A stretch of DNA of 64,000 bases from Syngnathus acus (Eukaryota; Chordata; Actinopteri; Syngnathiformes; Syngnathidae): the NCBI RefSeq assembly GCF_901709675.1, contig NC_051103.1, forward strand, positions 2,155,501 to 2,219,500, written 5' to 3'. Shown here in pieces: positions 14,441-26,209 of the stretch. The notes below the pieces were generated by a model. The model searched no databases, was not told where the DNA came from, and saw only the letters and a program-made list of their open reading frames with translations. The position numbers were made by a program, and so were the translations under genes. Positions within the stretch are counted from its first letter, which is position 1. Each line of letters opens with the position of its first letter.

Positions 14441-14982
14441 CGGAAGCAGGAAGGCCTGGACAATTGTCCGCTCTGCAAATTAGATCACACGCAATTGTTT
14501 CCTCCGGCTTGGGCGACCAAAGCCTTCCATTCTGTTGGAGCGACTTAGGTCAAGTTAAACAGCAAGACAAAAATTCCGTCAAAACTGTCCAGACATTAAG
14601 GGAAGGAAGCAAGCCAGTACGAACCAAAGCGTTTGTTATATTTAACCAGGTCGTTATCTATCATTACATATTGTTAAATGTTCATACCAGGAATGAAAAC
14701 ATGGCTCAATTCGACGCGGAAACAATACTGCGAAATGACTTATTTTGTTTATTGTGAAAACTAAACCAGAAGTACTTGCATTCTCACCCTCAGCTTAATA
14801 GACACCAATGCGGCGTTTAAGTGCCTGAGCGACATTCGTAAATTGTCATTTCCACATGACTGCACGCAAGTTACGAGGGTGGAGCAGGTGGAAAGCAAAT
14901 TTCGAGGAGCCTCGTCGCTTTCCGCAAGATGAGGAGTCTCTAAAGGATTCATCACGATCCAAATAAGTGCCAAATCATCGAC

Positions 14983-15024
14983 AAGTCCAAACACTTGCAC
15001 CTTAAGGTGCAAGTGTTTGGACTT
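14983..15024. repeat. Perfect 42-bp palindrome
   Basis: Bases 14983-15003 (aagtccaaacacttgcacc, then tt) are followed with no spacer by their exact reverse complement at 15004-15024. All 21 base pairs match and pairing stops on both sides. It lies between wapl and a1cf in otherwise non-coding sequence. Confidence 0.97.
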
Positions 15025-15340
15025 AACACCACCATGACCAGAGAAATTGATGAAGACACTGTTTGTGTGATTAAAAAAGGAATGAAAAATCCGGTAAAAA
15101 AATGGCATCAATAAGTTCAGTGAGCAACATTGACACTGAATTATCGCGAGCGCAACTGTGGGTCCAACTTCAGCGTCATATCTGGTTGCGCGTGTGCGCT
15201 CGCGCGCGCGCGTATTTGTGCGCGCGTGTTCGCACACAGATAGCAGCAGGTTAAACATTAATGAACCCTTGTAAAGCTAACACCGAGACAGTGAACCTTT
15301 GGAGTTTGATATGATGTGATCTCACTCTCGCTCTCTCACT

Positions 15341-15355
15341 CACACACACACACAC

Positions 15356-15444
<89 letters not shown>
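15341..15444. repeat. (CA)n microsatellite
   Basis: About 50 CA units with a single interruption near 15360, preceded by ctct-rich sequence and followed by gcacgcacgcatgc. It lies between the divergent wapl and a1cf genes. A long Cys/Val frame on the minus strand is an artefact of it. Confidence 0.97.
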
Positions 15445-15449
<5 letters not shown>

Positions 15450-16164
15450 GCGCGCACGCACGCACGCATGCATAGAGTGGTCAGAATGACACAGGTCTGA
15501 GTGGAGGGAGGTGATCTCTGAAATTGCTCAGGTAAGTTTTGTTTTTTTTTCCTTCCAAAAGAAAACATCATAAGATGCAAACATCAACTTTGTTACATTT
15601 GGTGATGTAGAAATGGATGGAAACACTTCATTTGGTTCCGTGAGAACAAACAGAGGCGGTGGAACGAATGTGTGCAGTGGCTCGGTGCTAACATGCTAAG
15701 TGTGCACTATCATGAGGCCGATTCACATGTTACCCGATCATCATTACGATTATTCCAAAAAACTTTCAAAACTACTTTTGCTGCTGTGATGAGTGGAAAC
15801 ACATTACAGATAAGCAAATCATTGTTAAAAATAAGAAAGCATTTCCCAGTCCTCTGGGGGGAAAAACTCAATTATCGATCTCATTGTCATTATTGTAACT
15901 GATTATAAACGATCTAAAGTTTTGCAAGTAATTTCAACCAGAAACGAGAGCATGAGTGACGCCTCTGCGGCAAACGCAACTGATTGGTCATCACGAGGTG
16001 ACGTGACCTGTTTCTTCCCATGACTTGACACACACACACGCACAAACACGCACGCACACACACAGCCATTTGACCTGCAGCCAGCTAACCTTTCTCCCCC
16101 CGGTCTTCGTCCTGCAGTGAGCTCTGCTAATTTCCTTGATTTGTCAAGCTGTCAATCAAAGCCA
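15445..16164. other. Upstream region and leader exon of a1cf
   Basis: No coding exon is supported in most of this stretch. Near its end an acceptor (cgtcctgcag at 16107-16116) opens the exon that carries the a1cf start codon, so 16117-16164 is 5' leader. Any earlier leader exon was not located. Confidence 0.4.
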
Positions 16165-19100
16165 ATGGAAACCAATCAGAAGGCAGGGGGGGAGGGACTA
16201 GCGGGAGCGCAGAAGGAGGCGGGGCTAAGGGCACTGGTGCAGAGGACGGGGTACCGCCTCCAGCAGGTAAAGGGGGTGTGTCCGTGTCCAACTAACGCCC
16301 ATTGGCGCAAACGTGCTAAGGCGCTCCGACATCCGACAGGAGAACGGCCAGCGGCGGTACGGCGGGCCCCCGCCCGGCTGGGACGGGCCCCCCCCAGAAA
16401 GAGGAAGCGAAATCTTTGTGGGGAAACTCCCGCGAGATCTCTTTGAGGACGAGCTCGTGCCGCTCTGCGAGAAGGTGACAACGTCGCCGTCCTGCGTGGG
16501 GCAAAGCATGGCATGCGTGGCACGCCCAGCTAACCATGGTTCTGGTGTTCTGGCACGAGTTTGGTCGGATCTTTGAGGTGAGGATGATGATGGACTTCAA
16601 CGGCAACAACCGCGGCTACGCCTTCGTCACCTTTGGCAACAAACAGGAGGCGCGAGCGGCCACCAAGCAGCTCAACAACTACGAAATCAGGTGGGCGAGC
16701 GGGCGAGGGGGGGCAATGCTCCAGGGCTCCCCGTCTGACTGGGCTCTCCGCCATCCGGCAGGAGCGGCCGCCTGCTGGGCGTGTGCGCCAGCGTGGACAA
16801 CTGCCGACTGTTTGTGGGCGGCATCCCCAAGAGCAAAAAGCGGGAGGAGATCCTGGCCGAGATGCGCAAGGTGACCGAAGGAGCCGTGAACGTCATCGTC
16901 TATCCCAGCGCGGCAGACAAATCCAAAAACCGGGGCTTCGCCTTCGTAGAGTACGACAGCCACCGGGCGGCGGCCATGGCGCGTCGCAAACTGCTGCCAG
17001 GTGAGCCATCGCGGGCGCTAGACGCCGGCGGCTCACCTGGCAGCTGTCACGTCCCGCGTCCCGGCAGGCCGCATCCAGCTGTGGGGTCACGCCATTGCGG
17101 TGGACTGGGCCGAGCCTGAGGTGGAGGTGGATGAGGACGTCATGGCCGCCGTCAAGATCCTCTATGTCAGGAATCTCATGCTGCACACCAGTGAGGAGAA
17201 CATCCACAAGGAGTTCAATGCCATCAAAGCAGGTGGGCACCAGCCGGCGGCAGTGCCCCCAGGCAGCCCAGCGAGCCTGACTGGCGTGTGCTGCAGGTGC
17301 GGTGGAGCGAGTGAAGAAGATCCGAGACTACGCCTTTGTCCACTTCATGCACCGTGACGACGCCATTAATGCTATGAAAGCCCTCAACGGGAAGGTCACA
17401 TGCACGCAAACACACGCGCGCACGCATACGCGACAACGATGACACTCAGGCAGCCCCGCGTGTGCCGGCCCAGGTGTTGGATGGATCGGCGATGGAGGTG
17501 ACGCTGGCCAAGCCGGTGGACAAGGACAGCTACGTGCGCTACACGCGAGGGACGGGAGGTCGAGGAGGTCGAGGAGGCCGAGGGGCTCCGCCGCCGCAGG
17601 ACGACTACGCCGCCCTTGCCCTGGGCCAGGTGCCGCAACAGACAAACCACTGGTTGGGCCAGTTGACCTCCAGGGTGTTTGAAACTTTGGGCGAGTTGAC
17701 TCTTTTGTGTCACGGTCAGGTGTACGACCCCACCGTGGCGTACCTGGGGGCGCCGGTGTTCTACGCACCGCACGCGTATGCCGCCCCAGCACACTTCCGC
17801 TTCCCGGCCGCCAAAGGTCACGTCGCAGGTCGCGGCGTGATGAGGACGCCGTCGGTTCGAGGTCAGAGGTCCCCTTTACTCCGCTTCACGTTTGCACTGT
17901 CAATCAAACGATGACTACTGGACGATTGGCACATATTTTGGATGGCAGCAAAACCCCATCCGTCATTCGGTCAGTTGCTAACGTGCGCTAGCACGCCGGA
18001 CGCAGAAAGCTTGCGGACCAGAAAAGATTCCGGCTAGGGTGCTGCAGCGACGTCCAGTAGGCGTTTACAATCAACGGGAATGCTGGGGAGGCCGTCTTGT
18101 CTGTCTGTCCGTCTGTCTGTCCGTGTTTAAGTGTGAGATTGCGGCTGATTGGAACCGATGTGGTTGGTTTCTCCTGTAGAAGTTTACATGAGTGTGCCTG
18201 TAGGGGCTGCGGGGGTGCGCGGGCTGGGCGGGCGGGGCTACCTTACATACGCAGCGGGGAGCGCTGGCGGCTGGTGTCGCCCGGGCGCCGCCCCCAAGCG
18301 AGCTGACGACAAGCTGTACGACCTTCTGCCTGGCATGGAGTTGACGCCCATGACGCCGGCCGCCGTCAGCCTCAAAGCCGCCGCCCTCAAGCCGGCGCCG
18401 CAGGTGGGTGACGCTCACGTAGGTCCCGCTTAACACTCATGCCAAGCTGGTTCCGGTGTCATCTACCGACACACACAAACACAGAAGCACGAGCACACGT
18501 GCGGCACACAGTCACTCAGCGCCAGTGCGCCTGTGTGCAGGTTCTGGAAGAGCTGTGCGAGAAGAACAGCTGGGGGGCGCCGGTGTACCAGCTGCACTCA
18601 GCCATCGGACCTGACCAGCGCCAGCTCTTCCTCTACAAGGTCACCGTCCCAGCATTGGCTACGCAGAATCCCAACATGTGAGCGCAGTCTCGCCTTTGAG
18701 GGCCAGCCCAATCAGACGGCCGCCTCTTGTTTTGGCCTTTGCAATTAGTTATCTGAGCACATTTAAACGAAGCTCCGCCCCTCACTTGAAGATAGGCAGC
18801 TTACTCGAGTGGCTCAACATGCGAGTCAACGTTGTGTCAAGCAGGCTCCCGTTCACGCCAAGCAAGCTGAGCGCCGCTGTGGACGAAGCCAAGGCGCACG
18901 CGGCTGAGCACACGCTGCACATGCTGCACACACTGGGGCTGGTCGCGGAGGGCCCCGACGCCACCCTCACCACGGTGGCCTTCCCAGGTATGTGAAGGTC
19001 CGTAGGCCGCGCCAGCTGCAAGCGCCGGACCCGCCAGCCGCCGGGACTGAAGGCGCCTTCCCTGTCCGTTTCTTCCAGGTTACGCTTTAGCCGCTCCGGC

Positions 19101-19215
19101 GCGGGGGGGCGTGAAGCAGGACGGCGTCGCTGGGGTGGCCGCGTACGCCGCCTACGAGGCCTACCCCGCCTTCGCCGTGGCCGCGCGACACGGCGACGCC
19201 TACGGTGTGTTCTAA
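16165..19215 (+). CDS. a1cf: APOBEC1 complementation factor (RRM protein)
   Basis: Nuclear RNA-binding protein. In mammals it guides APOBEC1 to apoB mRNA and regulates splicing in liver and kidney. Twelve exons join in frame to 602 residues (human about 590): 16165-16266, 16340-16474, 16560-16690, 16762-17000, 17068-17232, 17297-17394, 17474-17629, 17720-17861, 18180-18403, 18541-18677, 18845-18987, 19079-19215. RRM1 begins at [22 protein letters not shown]2 at [16 protein letters not shown] and RRM3 at [15 protein letters not shown]. An RGG-like [10 protein letters not shown] follows, then [20 protein letters not shown]. The double-stranded-RNA-binding-like C-terminal part has [20 protein letters not shown], and the protein ends GDAYGVF. 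These are A1CF, not RBM46/47, signatures. Exon 6 uses a weak donor (AAG|GTCACA); the exon 11 acceptor is an AAGCAG tandem. It is convergent with acsf2. Confidence 0.95.
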
Positions 19216-19382
19216 GAGCTGCCGGCCGCTTTTACTGAGAAGGCACAGAACGGTCTCCACCTCGGACGCCGTTTTCAGCCGGCCGCCATTTTCCCTCTTT
19301 TTGGTCTTAATCCACACGCACGCACGTGACGTTTACATTTTGCTTCCACGATGGGCTCGCTGCTCGCCTTCACCCTGACAGT

Positions 19383-19396
19383 ATTAAAGCTTTATT
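19383..19396. terminator. Face-to-face polyadenylation signals of a1cf and acsf2
   Basis: The 14-base string attaaagctttatt carries attaaa on plus (19383-19388, for a1cf, 168 bases after its stop) and AATAAA on minus (19391-19396, for acsf2, 239 bases after its stop). Only two bases separate the hexamers, so the two cleavage regions overlap and the transcripts should be complementary at their 3' ends. Confidence 0.65.
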
Positions 19397-19634
19397 TTGA
19401 TCGCGCAGCACACAAGCCGGCTCTTGTGTTCCATCCGCAGACAAACATGGCTGACTCGGGACAGACAGGTAGGGGCAACGAGGGGAGGGGCAGTGGGTGA
19501 CTGGCGGCCGACCAGCTCATTTCCGTCAGGTGACTGCTGACAAATGACCGATGGGGGTCCGAACGAGCGACTTTGGCACGTCGGAGAGTGTCATTCATCT
19601 TTCATTCTCTAATGGCAACGACGACGGACAGCCG

Positions 19635-22600
19635 TCAGGCTGAGGTGTCATCGGAACGGGCGGACGCCACGGCCTCGGCGAGTCCCAGTCGCTCCTCCGC
19701 CTCCCGGCGGAGTTGGTGCTTCTGGACCTGAAACGGGAAACAGCCGCCCGCTCAGGTGCCGACCGCAGCGGTTCGCTTCCTTCTGACGGGTCGCGGCGTC
19801 TTACCTTTCCGGTGACGGTGAGTGGAAAGCTGCTGAGAAACATGACGTAGCGAGGAATCTTGAAGTGAGAAATCTGCACACAGACAAAAAGGTCACTGGC
19901 GTACAGTCATGCACATCCGCTACTTCACTCGCGCTAACACTAGCCGAGGCTAACGGCAGTTAATCTAACCTTCCCCTTGCAGAAAGCCTTGACGTCCTCT
20001 TGGCTCAACTCCTGCTCATCCTTCACTTTGATGCATGCGCAAATCTCCTCGCCCATGCGGGCGTCCGCCACGCCCACCACCTGCCACACATGCCAGGCAT
20101 GAGAATGACGCAGAGCCGAGGCGCCGGCGTGCGTGGAGCTGACCTGCACTTCTTTGACTTTGGGGTGCGTGTGCAAGAACTGCTCGATCTCGGCAGGGTA
20201 GACGTTTTCGCCTCCTCGGACGATGAGGTCCTTGATGCGGCCTTCGATGCGACAGTAGCCGAATGCGTCCAAGCTGCCGATGTCCCTGAGGAGGCAGGCA
20301 GACGCGTACATCAAGTACGACGCACGACGCCCATCCCGCTGGCGCGCCGACTCACCCGGTCTTGTACCAGCCGTCTTCGCCGATGCACTCGCGGTTCTTG
20401 TCCGGGTCGTTCCAGTAGCCCAACATGACGCAGTAGCCTCGGATCAGGATCTCACCGGAAGATCCCAACGGAAGCAGCTGCCCGTTGGAGGGGTTGACGA
20501 TTTTGGCCTGCGGACACACCCGCCACCTTACACGTCACACACCGCGTTCGGTCACATTGGCGTGCTATTGGCCATCAGGAGTGGATGGAATGGAAGAACA
20601 CACCTCCGTATGGTCTATGATGTAACCGACCGTGTTGCACTTCCTGTCCATGTTGTCCAATGGCGAGCCACAAAAGGTGACGGGACTGTTTTCCGTGGTG
20701 CCGTATCCGATCTGTCAATCACGGGTCACGGGTTAGCGGGGAGGGCCTTCGGCGGCAACATCAGACAGGCGGCGGCATTCCCGACAACGTGGCAAAAGCC
20801 TCGAGCGAGTGGCACATTCCTTACGCAAGCGCTCCCTTGGCCCAAGGAATGTTTGGAACACGCGCGGGCGATTATGGCTCAAAGGCTCAGCCGCCAGCGG
20901 GCAGGCAAACCTCCTCCTCTCGCGGACGGACGACTTAGTTTTTTTAATTTTTTCCCCTCCCGGTCAATGGGGCGAGTGTTCTGGCGAGTGGGGACAGCCC
21001 CCCGGGGGAGGAGGTGGCCGCCCACACGCCTTTTGCCGGCGCCCCAAAGTCGGGCGGCTCAGTGCGAGGACGAGATGCGGCGCGTGAGCTGCCTGCTGCT
21101 ACTGCTGGCGAGCGTCCCGACGGCCGGGGCTGCACCCGGCCAGTGCCCGAGCCCGTGCCACTGCCATGGCGACCTGCAGCACGTCATCTGCGAGGGCGCG
21201 GGCCTCAAGAAGATCCCACGCGTGTCGGCGTCCACACGGCTGCTCAACTTGCAGAGGAACCCGCTGGGCGGCGTTCCGGCCGCCGCCTTCGCCGACAGCG
21301 GCGGCCTGGTGTCGCTGCACATGCAGCACTGCCAGCTGCGCCAGCTCGCGGCCAACGCCTTCAAGGGCCTGAGCCAGCTGGTGTACCTGTACCTTTCGCA
21401 CAACCAGATCACCAGCATCCAGCCCGATGCTTTCCGAGACCTGAGCCGGCTCACCTACCTGCACCTGGACCACAACCGCATCGGCGAGCTGGCCAAAGGC
21501 CTCTTCTCGCCTCTAGTCAACCTCTTTGTGCTGCGCCTGGACGACAACAAGCTCCGCCAGCTCCGCCCCGGCACCTTCGCCGGCGCCAAGGACCTGCGCT
21601 GGCTGCACCTGAGCAGCAACCAGCTGAGCACGCTCCACGCCGGATCCCTGGACGATGTGGAGAACCTGGCCGCGCTGCACCTGGAGCGCAATCAGCTGGC
21701 CGTCTACCCCGCTGCTGCCTTGAGCAAGCTGCGCGTGGTGGAGGAGCTGGCCTTGGGCGGGAACCCCATGAAGAGCATCCCCGAGCGCGCCTACAGCTCC
21801 TTCGGCCGCTACCTGGAGAGGCTCCAGCTGGACGGCATGGGCCTGGAGAAGGTCAGTGGGGGCCATGAGCCCAGCTCGCCCACCGTAGGCCCGCCTCTGC
21901 CTCTTTAGGGAAAGGGCCTTGATGGAAACAGGAGGTGGTCCGCCATCTAACATTGCGCATGTGGCGCCTGACTGGCTTTGTAAACAAAACACTCTGTTTG
22001 CATGATAACAATCGTTAGCTGTAGTACAGAGAGAAGTGGAATTGTAGAACATCTTTTTAGCTTTCTATGTGTACATTTGAAAAAATAGAGCGAGTAAGGG
22101 AGGGAGGGAGGGAGGGAGGGAGGGTTGGGAGCGAGCGTGGAAAAAGCTCAAGCGGTTATGCAACCATTGCGAGTTTGGCGAAGCGGGTGAACAGAGTGTG
22201 TTTGTGTCACCGATGCACAGACGCCTCTTTGCGCGCCTCCCAAACAGCTCATCTGCGGGAGGCGGAGCGGGGCGGGACTGGGCAGGTCCTTGTGTGTTTT
22301 TGTCGCTTGGGCTTGTCTCAAGTGGAAATTTCCAAGTGTCGCACCTGCGCGAAGCTTTTCGCGTCCCTCTGTCTGTGCGCGCCGATATTGACACAGAATG
22401 AGAGGAGCCTTTCAGGCTGTCAGCGAGCTTCCCACGCTCGCCGACACCCGCGAGGTTCCCCTGCGCACTCGCTTGAGCAGAAAACGCTCGTTTCAGATGT
22501 CGGAGGAGGCGTTCGCCGGCGTAACGGCGCTGACCCAGCTGGACGTCAGCAACAACAAGCTGCGCTGGTTCCCCCGCACGCTGGACTTGTCTCGGGTGGC

Positions 22601-25600
22601 CAACTTGACCGTGGCCAACAACCCTTGGAGCTGCACCTGCCAGCTGGCGCCGCTGCGCAGGTAGCATGACCCTTGTCGGCCCACCACAAGTTCACTGGCG
22701 CTGGCCACCGCTCTGAGTTTCTTAAGCAAGCCCTCGTTGCTCTTTTCCTTTCTAGGTGGATGGACGCAAACAGTCGTAAGACAGCGGACGCCGTGTGCGC
22801 CTCGCCGCCGGCGCAGAGAAGCAAACGGGTGCGAGACAGCGCCGCCTTTGCCGCCTGCCGGCTCAAGCCCAAAAGAAACAAGGCGGCCGCACGCCACTGA
22901 GTGGCAGGAAAGGGGGGGGGGGGAGTGCCACGGAGCAATTTGCATTGATTGGCCTTCCCCTTTTTGGAGGTTTCAGACCAAACCGCTGACGATTCCCCAT
23001 TAATGTCCCGTTTGCAGCGACAGGAATGCAAAGAAACGTTTTCCAATTGGAAGAAAAAAATAATGGACTTATTCAAGGGAAACGACGTAATTGGCAAGCG
23101 TCGCCTGCAGAGCGGCTGCAAAGTGGCCCACTTTGGCTTAGCCGGAGCACGACTTGACTGGACCGGACTGAACTGGACACGACTTGGCTGATTTTTGCCA
23201 CGGTAGGGTGACGCTCCAGACTGGAACTGGCACACGTGCACGGCTTCCACTGACAGCACGTGACTCCCTCCCTTCTGCCGACCCGTCGCCGACTTGCTGG
23301 CAGACGGATTTGTTTTTCCCGTTTGACATCGGCCCCACGACAACTGAACTTTTCCATGCGCTCCGGCCCAGGCGACAAACAACACAGGCTCCCCCAAAGG
23401 ATGCCCCCCCCCCCGGCTTGTTTACTAACGCTAACACCTTCCCACACGTCCTGCCTGAGCTTCACGTTGGCACCAGCATCACATCGCTAATTCCGCTCAA
23501 CGCCTCAATAAAAATAAAAAAAATCACCACCTTTGCCCACTTTGCTCATTCCGCATGTCAAAAAACATTCCTTTGACAAACTAGCTGCAATTTGTCTCCC
23601 TCTAGCGGATATATGACAAATTGCACACAATTTGAAAAAGGTGCCGCCTCACTCACCGTGATTTCCTTGATGCCCATGATGGAGATGATGCGTTTGACCA
23701 GCTCGGGAGGGCACGGCGAGCCTGCGATGATGCCTGCACCGATAAGGCAACCACAACACCACCAACATTTGAAAAGGGCGCTGCACAGATGGGGGAGAAA
23801 AAAAGAATTCCACCGTCCGCTCACCTCCAACCACAGACGATAGGTCGTACTTGTGCACGTCGGGCTGACTGGTCATGTCCACGTACATGGTGGGCGTTCC
23901 GTACACAAAGGTGCACCTGCAAGACACATTGAGAAATGATTTTCTCAGTCCTCCGAGGAGAAAAAAACATCTCGGAGCCATGTTGGCGCTTTGTCTTACT
24001 TCTCCTTCTGCATGGCGTCCAGGTTGTCTTTGCTGCTGTACCAGGGCGAAGGGAAAACCAGCGAGATGCCGTGGACGGCCATGCAGACGCCGCCGCCCAC
24101 CGAGCCGAAGCAGTGGTAGAGCGGCACGGGCAGGCACACTCGCGTGGAGGGCTGCGGCCGACAGACGGGGGCGAGGTCAATCCGGCGCTGCCGAGCGGGC
24201 GGCGGCCGAGCGAGCGGCCTCTCACCTGCCAGTCGAAGCCCACGCGCTTGCCCACAAAGAAAGCGTTGTTGACCACGTTGTGATGCGTCAGTGTGGCTCC
24301 TTTGGGTTGCCCCGTCGTTCCCTGCGGGCAACGCATGCCATCGTCGCACATTTTCCACGGCAGCGGGTGGGCGGTTGCGCACGCATGCGCCTTACCGAGG
24401 TAAACTGGATGTTAATGGGGTCATCGCAGGACAGTCGGAGCTCGTGCAGCTGACGCAGGGAGCGCCCATCGCCCGCCTGAAGCACCTGGTCGAGGCTGAA
24501 GGCTCCGGGATGGCGGCCGCCGCCCAGCACGATCACACAGCGCAGATCGGGCAGCCTGCCGAGAAGGCGAGCAGAGTCACACGTTGCCATTGCTCGGCCC
24601 GATCCGTCGCTCATACCGGCTGCTGCGGATGTCTCCGGCGGGGCACGTGGCCATCTCTGGGCAGATGAGCCGCAACATTTCACAGTACTCTTGGGTCTTG
24701 AAGGCCTCCGGGCACACCACCGCCTTGCAGCCCACCTGCACGCACGCACATGCATGCGCCCAAATCAGTCGGCTTGCAGAAAGCTTGTGCTGAAAAGAAG
24801 CACCGTGCACGCGCAGACTGTGTCTTTCTTGTCGGCTGTGGCGTACCTTCCTGAGGGCAAACTCCGCCTCCTCCAGCTGATAGGCCGGGTTAACGGACAC
24901 CTGCGGCGCGTGCCAAGGGACAAAGGTTGAGCGAGGCGACAGGAAGGAGGCCTCCGTAGCGCACCCACCATGATGATGCCCGCTTTGGCCGTGGCGAACT
25001 GCATCAGCAGCCACTCATACGTATTGGGCCCCCAAATACCCAGGCGCTCACCCGGACGCAAGCCCACGGCCAGAAGGCCAGAGGCAGCCCGCTCCACCTG
25101 CAAGGGCAAAGCGGAGAACCGGCCCAAAAAGTAGCTAGCTCACTTAGCTCACGTCATAAAGCTTCCAAAGCGGCGGGTGCACTCACGTCCTGGTTGAAGT
25201 CGGCGAAGGTCTTGCGCACGCCGTCCTGCACAAAGACGACGGCCTCCCGGTCGGGCCAGGTGTCGGCCGCCCGGACCAGCGCCTCGCCCACCGTGGCGTT
25301 GAGCAGCGAGAAGGACGACGTGCCGTGAGCGTAGCTGCTCGTCAGCGTGGGAATCACCGGCGGCGCTTCCACGTGGATGCCGCTGCAACCGCAACAGCCG
25401 CACGCGCTACGTCACGTTTACTCTCCAAAATATTGGTTATGAAGTGGAAAAACAAAGCTCAATCACATGGTTTCCTCTAAGACCAGACTATCCCGCCCGT
25501 GGCCAAGACATGCCACTTTGTCGTCATACTAAATGAAGATGGAGAATCCTCACACAATATTTCGATCAACACTTGGGTTTATGAAAATTTGCTTTTGTTT

Positions 25601-26030
25601 ATACACAATTTTGAGGGTAGCTTTTGGTGAATTAGTGGCGTAGTAAACAAATAAATTCCATCAAATGAGATTATTTATTCAAATAGGAAATCTACAACAG
25701 ATTTTTCTGTGTGTGTGTGTGGTCCCGCGTCCACCCCATTTCCCAAATCCCATTTGCGCCCCTGGACAAAGACGGTCGTCGGTCCTCCGCAGAGTTCCAA
25801 AGAAAGATTTTGGAATGCGGGTGTGGAGTTGCAGGAAGGAAACATTCCAACTGCACACGTACCCGCATACTATGACGCTCGGGACTTTTTGTCCTCGGTT
25901 TCGTGTCTTATTTTAGCGCAAAAACTCACCGACTGGTGGAGGCAAGCGGCCAGGAGCGTGCACGTTTCCCCGTGCAGCAAGCGACGGCATTCCCGAGCAA
26001 AACCCTCCGGGACACGATGTTTGCAATCAT
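19635..26030 (-). CDS. acsf2: Mitochondrial medium-chain acyl-CoA synthetase ACSF2
   Basis: ATP-dependent ligase that activates medium-chain fatty acids to acyl-CoA in mitochondria. Sixteen exons join in frame to 616 residues (human 615): 25930-26030, 25187-25382, 24969-25097, 24847-24900, 24617-24735, 24396-24555, 24226-24321, 24000-24151, 23825-23916, 23657-23733, 20604-20711, 20356-20507, 20144-20285, 19970-20080, 19805-19873, 19635-19727. The start [19 protein letters not shown] is basic and hydrophobic, as expected for a mitochondrial presequence. The ANL-superfamily motifs are present: [13 protein letters not shown] (phosphate loop, split by an intron), [20 protein letters not shown] and [15 protein letters not shown], with the C-terminal lysine segment in TVTGKVQKHQL. 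A TTTTTTTTTTGCAG acceptor just before the ATG implies an upstream leader exon. The intron at 20712-23656 contains chad on the other strand. Confidence 0.95.
21075..22900 (+). CDS. chad: Chondroadherin, small leucine-rich repeat protein
   Basis: Secreted extracellular-matrix protein of cartilage that binds collagen and integrin alpha2beta1. Three exons (21075-21851, 22497-22660, 22756-22900) give 361 residues (human 359). A signal peptide ([19 protein letters not shown]) is followed by the N-terminal Cys cap [16 protein letters not shown]. About ten leucine-rich repeats follow (for example [15 protein letters not shown] and [15 protein letters not shown]), then the C-terminal Cys cap [15 protein letters not shown]. 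The tail is basic ([11 protein letters not shown]), like the heparin-binding end of mammalian CHAD. It lies wholly inside an acsf2 intron in antisense orientation, as CHAD does in human ACSF2. The long upstream open frame from 20280 is not coding: it overlaps acsf2 exons and the signal peptide starts at 21075. Confidence 0.95.
22098..22125. repeat. (GGGA)n tract in chad intron 1
   Basis: Seven near-perfect aggg units, a purine-only run that could adopt a G-quadruplex in the chad sense RNA. Confidence 0.85.
23507..23512 (+). terminator. Polyadenylation signal of chad
   Basis: First aataaa after the chad stop in the sense direction, about 600 bases downstream and still inside the acsf2 intron. 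A second overlapping aataaa follows directly. Confidence 0.55.
25383..25929. other. acsf2 intron 1, no gene seen
   Basis: AT-rich in the first half, with a short tgtgtg run near 25709-25721. No splice-bounded coding segment was found on either strand. Confidence 0.5.
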
Positions 26031-26209
26031 GTTGGCTGCCTGCAAAAAAAAAAGCACGAGAGAGCAAGAGCGGGCGAGCGAGTGTGGACAAAACAGAACC
26101 CTGAAGCGGCAGTTCCGGTGACACCGGCCAGCAGGTGGTGCGAGTGGGCTGCTTTCGGTTAATTTAAATGTCTCGCAAACTTCTTGCACAAGCTTGGAAA
26201 GTGAAGACA

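Noticed and set aside
20280-21908. 542-codon plus-strand frame as a long chad form
   Set aside because: Its first 265 codons overlap acsf2 exons in antisense and have no homology; chad starts with its signal peptide at 21075.
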